From assembly GCA_003427395.1 (NCBI GenBank), contig BFEA01000513.1:210351-231179 (forward strand): 20,829 nucleotides of DNA. Direction: 5' to 3'. Shown here piece by piece: positions 15,927-20,829 of the stretch. Each line of letters starts with the position of its first letter. The stretch's first letter is position 1. Position numbers and translations under genes: made by a program. This DNA is from Chara braunii. Lineage: Eukaryota > Streptophyta > Charophyceae > Charales > Characeae. Under the pieces are notes generated by a model that saw only the letters and a program-made list of their open reading frames with translations, made no database searches and was not told the DNA's origin.

Positions 15927-16121
15927 ATGGCCATGAGCGAGCAGCTGGCTAAAAGGATCGAGAAAACTAAGAGAAATTTGGATTTTATTGGGATGTTGTG
16001 CGCCATTGTAATCACCTTTGAGTGTGTCAATCTCTCGAAAGACTCGCTTTGCTGCCGGCAGAACCGGAGTCACTTTGTTCTGCTTTGCATGCATGATAGT
16101 GAACTGTCTTGGAGTGTTTGA
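15927..16121 (+). CDS. possible small ORF, unknown
   Basis: A 64-aa frame from ATG 15927 in a reasonable start context, with TATAAA about 70 bp upstream (near 15855). The N-terminus is a charged helix (MSEQLAKRIEKTKRNLD), followed by a hydrophobic stretch (FIGMLCAIVITFECV) that could be one membrane segment, then a Cys-containing tail. Nothing is recognised, and the length is within chance expectation. Confidence 0.2.
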   Translation: MAMSEQLAKRIEKTKRNLDFIGMLCAIVITFECVNLSKDSLCCRQNRSHFVLLCMHDSELSWSV

Positions 16122-17924
16122 TTAGCATCTGCGCTCTCACCCCGTGCATGATTGACTCAGTGAGAGTAGGGACAACGAGGATAAACGGAATTTGGTTCCT
16201 TCGCTACTCATGTAACCACCCGATCCTCTATTTACATGGGTCTACGTACGCTCCTCTGATCGGACGCGAGCATGTATACGTAAGTTTGTACATGTCTTGT
16301 GTCTAATTGCGCATTCGCCTGCTTGATCGGGCAAACGAACAGTTGAACACATACGCCTACTGGGTTAGAGATCGTACGATTTCAAGGAAGCATGAATGTA
16401 TAGACTCTTGCAGGGGTTTTGAGAAAAACTTTATTTGGGCTTATTGAAGAGAAAATTATGCCTCGTCGGATTTGCAACACTCTTCCCTGCGTAAAGATGG
16501 GGAAGAGGAAAACAACGCTAAGAAAGATCTCTTATCTCATCGCAAAGTTTTTATTAGATGGTGATTAAGAACTTACAAGTCCGGGATTGAGTGAAAACCG
16601 CAAGTAAGGTCAAGATTTCTTGTCATAGTTGGCGAGGCTTGAAACATGTTGTGTCTTGCTCTAATTGTGCCCTGGTTCTATTAAGGCTGATTTACTGAAT
16701 GGTTTACCCACGGTTGGTGGAGAGGGGGACCTGAACCAACTTATCTTGGACCTGACCTTTTCCCGTCTGGGTTAGAAGTTGCTGGTATCTTTATCTGGGC
16801 ACGAATGCCTGAGTCTTTACTTCTAAGCAGATGATGCCGAGCCCGACCAAACCCCTGCGCTCGATTTAAAAGGCCAGGCGCAGATACGGATACAACCTAG
16901 AATTATTACCCTGAGCGCGAGGGCATGCGTTAAAAGAAGATCTCTTGAAAGTCTGGTTGGTAGTAGGAGCTCACGCCGGTGAGGTGTTAGTAGTTCTACC
17001 AATCGAAGGCATTCACTTTTGATAACGCCCAGCATCTCATTGGTGTAAAGCTAGATTCGACTGTGAATGAGTGGAACACAAAGTCTGAAACAGTGAATTT
17101 CATGGCAGAATTGCCGTTAGCCGCATCCTTAGGAAACTCTGTTTTCTGTGATGGAGATGTGACCCGCTCATTCTCATTAAAACCACGCAGGAGACTTCTG
17201 GTCTATCAGCCAAACGGTCATGAAAGTTGAGGGCTGTTCTGATTGATCAGAGACTGTGGCCAACAAAACGGTTCAACTCACAAAAGTCGAGAGAGATCAT
17301 ACTAATTGTAGGCATGAGCCGCGTTTATGGATGTTGAGATGGTCGGGAACCTTGGGCTTGGACCGGATATGACAAGCCTAACACACAACGGATTTCAATT
17401 ACAAATGGAATGCATCGCAGAAAGTGGTCTCCTATCTGAACAAGTGTTTATAGTTCACTGTCCCTGACTTACCATGTGAGAATCAATCAGCAAGATACGG
17501 CCGTGCCTTCCTCTTACGTCACTGTTGTGACGCCTTGGGCCTAGCACGAACGGGATCTGCCATATTACCACTTGGAAAAGAGATTTTCCTACAGATTACA
17601 CCCTGGTCGAATCTGCTATTCTCATACATACACTGGGTAAAGCTTTTCCTCTTTTAGGAGGGAAGTCACTTTTGACAGCACGTATTTCGTTCATGAGAGA
17701 CGAGTTTTGCTATCGCGAATCAGGCTAAAAGTTGGTGCTAGTCGGACACAAAGTGCATTGTAAGGGTATGAGCATCAAGGCGAACTAGCCTGCAAACCAG
17801 AGACTATTGGTGGTCATTTCATAAGTCTACCACCACCAAAATCCAAGCCCAGATTCTTAGTACCTTGAACTCTAGTGAGCTTCCAAGCTCGGATCAAAAA
17901 GCAAGTATCGTAAGACTCAGTAAA
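16122..17924. other. long stretch without a supported gene
   Basis: Mostly short interrupted frames. The best is 78 codons open between stops from 16994 to 17230, without an initial ATG and with no recognised motif. Another, about 42 codons, starts at the ATG near 17339. The sequence looks like decayed coding or transposon DNA, but I cannot assign it. Confidence 0.35.
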
Positions 17925-18173
17925 ATGGGGGATGGAAGTATGGTGAGAGTTACCTATTCGTTATATCGAGACAAAACAGCTGGCTGGGAAGGGGGTGTTA
18001 TCGGAGTCTCCCAATCCCAAATCAAGATGATGAGAGGGCATGCGTTGGACCTAGAGAGAGGGCAGAGTATTATCGAGTATACTGTGTACTTTTGTGGATC
18101 GGATGGGAAAACGCACAACATCTGCTCTTGGTTAGACACGGTCGAACAGTCAAAGACAAAAGCTGGACGGTAA
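17925..18173 (+). CDS. B3, small protein of unknown family B
   Basis: I chose ATG 17925 because the protein then begins MGDGSMVRVTYSLY, matching MGSNNTVRVSCSLY of B4. A further 20 codons are open upstream but without ATG. It is 82 aa long: an N-terminal strand, a loop with GWEGG, a helix ending KMMRGH, the family core ALDLERGQSIIEYTVYF, then a short Gly/Lys turn and a C-terminal helix (TVEQSKTKAG). Same strand as the left cluster. A 12-bp satellite follows directly. Intact frame, function unknown. Confidence 0.6.
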   Translation: MGDGSMVRVTYSLYRDKTAGWEGGVIGVSQSQIKMMRGHALDLERGQSIIEYTVYFCGSDGKTHNICSWLDTVEQSKTKAGR

Positions 18174-18218
18174 AAAGAAAAACGATCAGACGACGTTCGA
18201 ACAAGGCACCTGGATTAT

Positions 18219-18499
18219 CAGGACTCAGACTCAGTGCTCTGAACGGTATTAAGATCCGGATTCAGACTCTGTATTCTGGACAGTACTCAGAACTGTACTC
18301 GGAGCTGTTTTCGGAGCTGTTCTCGGAAGCGGTTCTCAGGACAGTACATGGGACTGCATTCAGAACAGTTCTTAGAACGGTGCTCAGAGCGGCAATCTGT
18401 GCACAAGGTAGCACTAAGTACGGTACTTGGGGCAACCTTCAGTGCTCAGAGCAGTAATCAGGGCAGCACTTAGAATGGTGTTCAAAACGGTATTTAACT
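18219..18499 (+). repeat. degenerate 12-bp tandem array
   Basis: About 20 units with a consensus close to CAGTACTCAGAA. The clearest run is 18281-18389: CAGTACTCAGAA, CTGTACTCGGAG, CTGTTTTCGGAG, and so on. A second clear run is 18440-18499. One or two units are 13 bp. Because the period is a multiple of three, one frame translates as a run of YSE/FSE tetrapeptides. I treat that as a by-product. Confidence 0.75.
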
Positions 18500-18975
18500 G
18501 CCCCTCAGTCATTAGTTAATTGTTATATCAACCACAACTCAGTCATCTATTTAGTCGGCACTCAGCAACCATTCAGCAGTCAGAGACGGTGCATCAGAGC
18601 AAGCAATCACGGCGACAACCATCAGTCAGTAATCAAACCGCAGTCAATAAACTTCGTGATTAAAAGTCAATCGATTCTTCGAAAAACTGCATCTAGATAC
18701 AACAATCAGAGATACCAGTCGGAAACAGTGATCTGAGAGCAGCAGTCAGAGACAGCAACAAAGGCAGTGTCCAGAATAGCATTCAGACGCAGCTTTCCAG
18801 AGAACTGTATTCCGAAAACCAGTACCTTTAACTGTACTCAGATCAATACTCGGACACAACACTCTGAAATTGCAGAGGAAACTGCAATCTACCCGGAGGC
18901 CTTCTCGTACCTGGGTCATCCAAGGGTCACCCGTTTCGAGTTGGTGATCTAATGTAGCGAGAACAAGGCGCGAAT
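18500..18975 (+). repeat. TCAG-rich low-complexity spacer between B3 and B4
   Basis: Irregular CAGTCAG, ATCAGAG and CATTCAG words make up most of this spacer. By hand count TCAG occurs more than 20 times between 18.2 and 18.9 kb, against about three expected. No supported gene. Confidence 0.6.
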
Positions 18976-19230
18976 ATGGGCAGCAACAACACAGTTAGAG
19001 TCTCCTGCTCGCTGTATCAGAGCACTGCAGAGACCTGGAGGGACAGTGCAGTTGAGGAGTACAATCAACAAACAACTATGATGATGGAACATGCACTGAC
19101 CCTCGTGAGGAGTCATACTAAAATCGAATACACATACTATTTGCACGATAAGAATGACAGACTATGTGCCACCATAACATCTGTGGGTACTGTTGAGGAA
19201 GCAAGGAGGACAGTTAGCAGCCATCAGTGA
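18976..19230 (+). CDS. B4, small protein of unknown family B
   Basis: An 84-aa frame from ATG 18976. The N-terminus is MGSNNTVRVSCSLYQS, then TWRDSAVEEYNQQ, a Met-rich helix start (TTMMMEH), the family core ALTLVRSHTKIEYTYYL, a polar turn (HDKNDR), a strand (ATITSV) and a C-terminal helix (TVEEARRTVSS). It is closest to B3, with shared MG start, VRV-SLY and TVE motifs, so the right-hand B copies form a subgroup distinct from B1 and B2. Intact frame. It lies about 155 bp before A5 on the same strand, separated by CAGCAATCAG repeats. Function unknown. Confidence 0.6.
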   Translation: MGSNNTVRVSCSLYQSTAETWRDSAVEEYNQQTTMMMEHALTLVRSHTKIEYTYYLHDKNDRLCATITSVGTVEEARRTVSSHQ

Positions 19231-19331
19231 ACATTTTATCTCTGAACAAGTACAACTCATTTATCTGAACAACCAGCGATCATCTAATCAGCAATCAATC
19301 ATCAACAATCAGTTATTATTAGTGATCAATT

Positions 19332-19384
19332 CAGCAATCAGTTTTTCAGCAATCAGTTTTCAGCAATCAGGTTCCCGCAATCAG
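19332..19384 (+). repeat. CAGCAATCAG repeats before A5
   Basis: CAGCAATCAG occurs at 19332, 19347 and 19361, and CCGCAATCAG at 19375, with 14-15 bp spacing and T-rich linkers. The TTTCAG junctions would suit 3' splice sites. Confidence 0.7.
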
Positions 19385-19385
19385 T

Positions 19386-19943
19386 TTGGTAACCTGTTCT
19401 CTGGGATCGTCTGATCAGCTTGTACCGACAGGAGTACTCATACGCACAGTTCAGTCTACGCCGGTCAGTGAGTCAGTGTTGGCCAGCCTCAACCGATTTT
19501 CATGCAAAGAGGCAATCCGTTATCAGTATGTTAGTGCCATTGGGTTCAGGCAGGGAGATCTGTCAATCTTTATTGTCCAGATGAGTTTTGCTGATGGCAT
19601 CATTCACGACCTGAGGCCTTACTTGAAGAAGGGCAAGGAGACTCATGAGCTTTTCGACCCAGTCAGGATCTCAGCCACCGAGTACATTGAGCAGAGAGAG
19701 AGGGAGCTCGATGGGAGTGGCACTACGTTGATCCGCAGCTTCGGGCCGATGCTTTATACTGACTATCCTAGGCCTCCGGTCCCTTCTCTTCTCACTGATG
19801 GCACGAGTTGGCTGGACGTGGTTGGTTTGGCAAAGAGATACATTTCTCTGGCGGTGATCGACATTGAGGCGTTGACCGAGCCAACACAGTATCCCGACAT
19901 GAGAAGAGGAGTCTTTTCAGTGGACGGACCGCCTACTTTGTAG
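19386..19943 (+). CDS. A5, best preserved family A protein
   Basis: The frame is open from 19326, has no ATG before the domain, and ends at TAG 19941-19943. The listed start is a TTG and only marks where repeat-derived sequence gives way. The domain is complete: SVLASLNRFSCKEAIRYQYV (compare LLNSLNSIACKAV and VRYE in A3), LSIFIVQMSFADG, HDLRPYLKKGKE, EYIEQRERELDG, PRPPVP, DGTSWLDVVGLAKRYI, and an extra C-terminal tail of about 30 residues. No stop or frameshift interrupts it. The missing ATG suggests that the first exon lies upstream, perhaps joined through one of the TTTCAG sites, or a non-ATG start. Function unknown. Confidence 0.6.
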   Translation: MVTCSLGSSDQLVPTGVLIRTVQSTPVSESVLASLNRFSCKEAIRYQYVSAIGFRQGDLSIFIVQMSFADGIIHDLRPYLKKGKETHELFDPVRISATEYIEQRERELDGSGTTLIRSFGPMLYTDYPRPPVPSLLTDGTSWLDVVGLAKRYISLAVIDIEALTEPTQYPDMRRGVFSVDGPPTL

Positions 19944-20626
19944 AAGGAGTTTTGCTCCATGGTTAACTACCGTGTTATGTGCCTCGGATGGTCGTGTTCA
20001 GAGCTTGCTGGCTACAGGTGGTTTTTTGTCACGAAGCCTCAATCTCGGATTGTTCGAGGGCGTGGGTCTCGGCACCAGAGAAGATCAGTTAAAAGAGATT
20101 GAGAGAGACTGACCAGAGGGATGAGTGAGGACTCTTGAGAGGTGCTGACCATGCTCGTTTACATGTACTTTCTGAGATTATTATGAGTTCTCATTTTTCC
20201 CTCACTCAATTGCCCCTGTTTTTGCTCGAGTTAGTCAGTCTTATTTTCTGTATTATTCTTGCTTGATGATTGCCATCGTGGAAGTTTTGTCACAGTTCTC
20301 AAAATCAGATTGACATAATTGATGCATGTACAACACCCCATAATTTATAGTTATCATTTGCATAATTCTTTGCTGTTCCGAATCAAAATAAAAGATTCCT
20401 AAGACCGGGGACCGGCGAATACCGCAATTGAAGCGTCTCGCTCGAAGCCGGATGCACACAACAGGAATGGATTTGCATTATTTAATTTATTTAATTTATT
20501 TTGTTTATTGCATTCACAGACAAAATCCTGCGTGACAGCCTGTTGGCTTTCCGATTGCCCGAAGTGGCTACGCTGGAAAAAGTGCGACACCGCGTCACAA
20601 TCGCCGCAAAACGATGCGACCACCGG
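19944..20626 (+). other. 3' flank of A5
   Basis: No gene. It contains AATAAA at 20387-20392, 444 bp after the A5 stop, and an AT-rich TTTAATTTATT tract at about 20480-20505. After about 20520 the sequence becomes GC-richer and leads into the minus-strand gene. Confidence 0.4.
20387..20392 (+). terminator. candidate polyadenylation signal after A5
   Basis: AATAAA in the plus orientation downstream of A5. Position is plausible for ending its transcript, but only the hexamer supports it. Confidence 0.25.
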
Positions 20627-20829
20627 CTAGAACATCATCGTCCACATGCTCCTCAACCCTATCGCCACGGCACTCACTCCCTCCACCATCGCCCCCCCCC
20701 CCAACGCCTCCACCATCTCCCCCCTCGCCACCGTCCCCGGGCCCTGCTGAATCACCTCGTGGTCCTCCCCCGCCCCTGCCTCCGCCTCCGTCACCGTCAG
20801 CACCTCGTACGCCCTCGCCTCCGGGCCCT
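20627..20829 (-). CDS. C-terminal end of a GC-rich host-type gene
   Basis: Open on the minus strand from the right edge to TAG at 20627-20629. The frame reads YEVLTVTEAEAGAGEDHEVI, then QQGPGTVARGEMVEALGGG, and ends IGLRSMWTMMF. Third codon positions are almost all G or C, unlike every other gene here, which suggests an ordinary host gene beside the repeat island. The other minus-strand frame is also open and gives a Gly-rich protein, but the chosen frame has more varied, protein-like composition. An 11-C tract (20692-20702) crosses the gene, so a length error there could shift the last 20 codons. Function unknown. Confidence 0.45.
   Translation of the reverse strand, partial: GPEARAYEVLTVTEAEAGAGEDHEVIQQGPGTVARGEMVEALGGGAMVEGVSAVAIGLRSMWTMMF

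Noticed and set aside
18092-18457. 121-aa frame with YSE/FSE tetrapeptide repeats
   Set aside because: It overlaps the end of B3 out of frame and then translates the 12-bp satellite.
18219-18499. CRISPR-like array
   Set aside because: Units are adjacent, 12 bp and degenerate, without spacers. The context is eukaryotic.

Overview
The window looks like repeat-rich nuclear DNA of a fungus, most likely a basidiomycete. The reverse transcriptase and integrase are of the Ty3/gypsy type, and the catalytic-loop surroundings (YIND followed by NPVKGP) resemble basidiomycete gypsy elements as I remember them. The only clear host-type gene is a GC-rich C-terminal fragment cut by the right edge on the minus strand (20627-20829). 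Single N bases at 2530 and between 13600 and 13760 show that the assembly is imperfect.

Layout. Positions 201-3259 hold a compact head-to-tail series of small plus-strand reading frames that fall into two families I do not recognise. Family A (about 130-150 aa; marks: RYE, YD[VI]R[IP]YV, PxPP, DWxxVIxxA) has four copies, A1-A4. Family B (about 80-95 aa; mark: ALxLxxxQSxIxYTL) has two clear copies, B1 and B2, and perhaps a partial one fused to A4. A 546-bp hAT-like MITE with an 8-bp target duplication splits A2 from A3. Only 59 bp of purine-rich leader separates B2 from the gag ATG at 3319, so no LTR or primer binding site lies between the small ORFs and gag.

Positions 3319-9080 hold a decayed Ty3/gypsy gag-pol: gag with a CCHC knuckle, protease with DSGA, RT, RNase H, and integrase with HHCC, D,D35E and a C-terminal GPY-type module. 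Frames change near 4800, 5418 and 5790, and the last 3.3 kb carries seven in-frame stops, so the element cannot be autonomous. A possible polypurine tract (about 9334-9346) is followed by a 1.7-kb repeat-filled stretch that may be a long terminal repeat (9349 to about 11040). A primer-binding-site-like sequence sits at 11041.

Positions 11-17.8 kb are mostly non-coding or decayed. They hold an AGCGCT-studded purine array, a pair of hairpins with identical geometry 343 bp apart, one hypothetical minus-strand ORF, and diverged traces of family A (13.66-13.91 kb, possibly 14.45 kb). From 17.9 to 19.94 kb the two small families return: B3, B4 and a well preserved A5, separated by TCAG-rich satellites, including a degenerate 12-bp tandem array.

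Main inference: families A and B form a linked module that recurs on both sides of a gypsy gag-pol and, in the left cluster, sits directly in front of gag in the same orientation. It may be a pre-gag accessory region of a large gypsy lineage, with the right cluster belonging to a second decayed copy, or a host gene family captured by or interleaved with the element. The function of both families is unknown to me.
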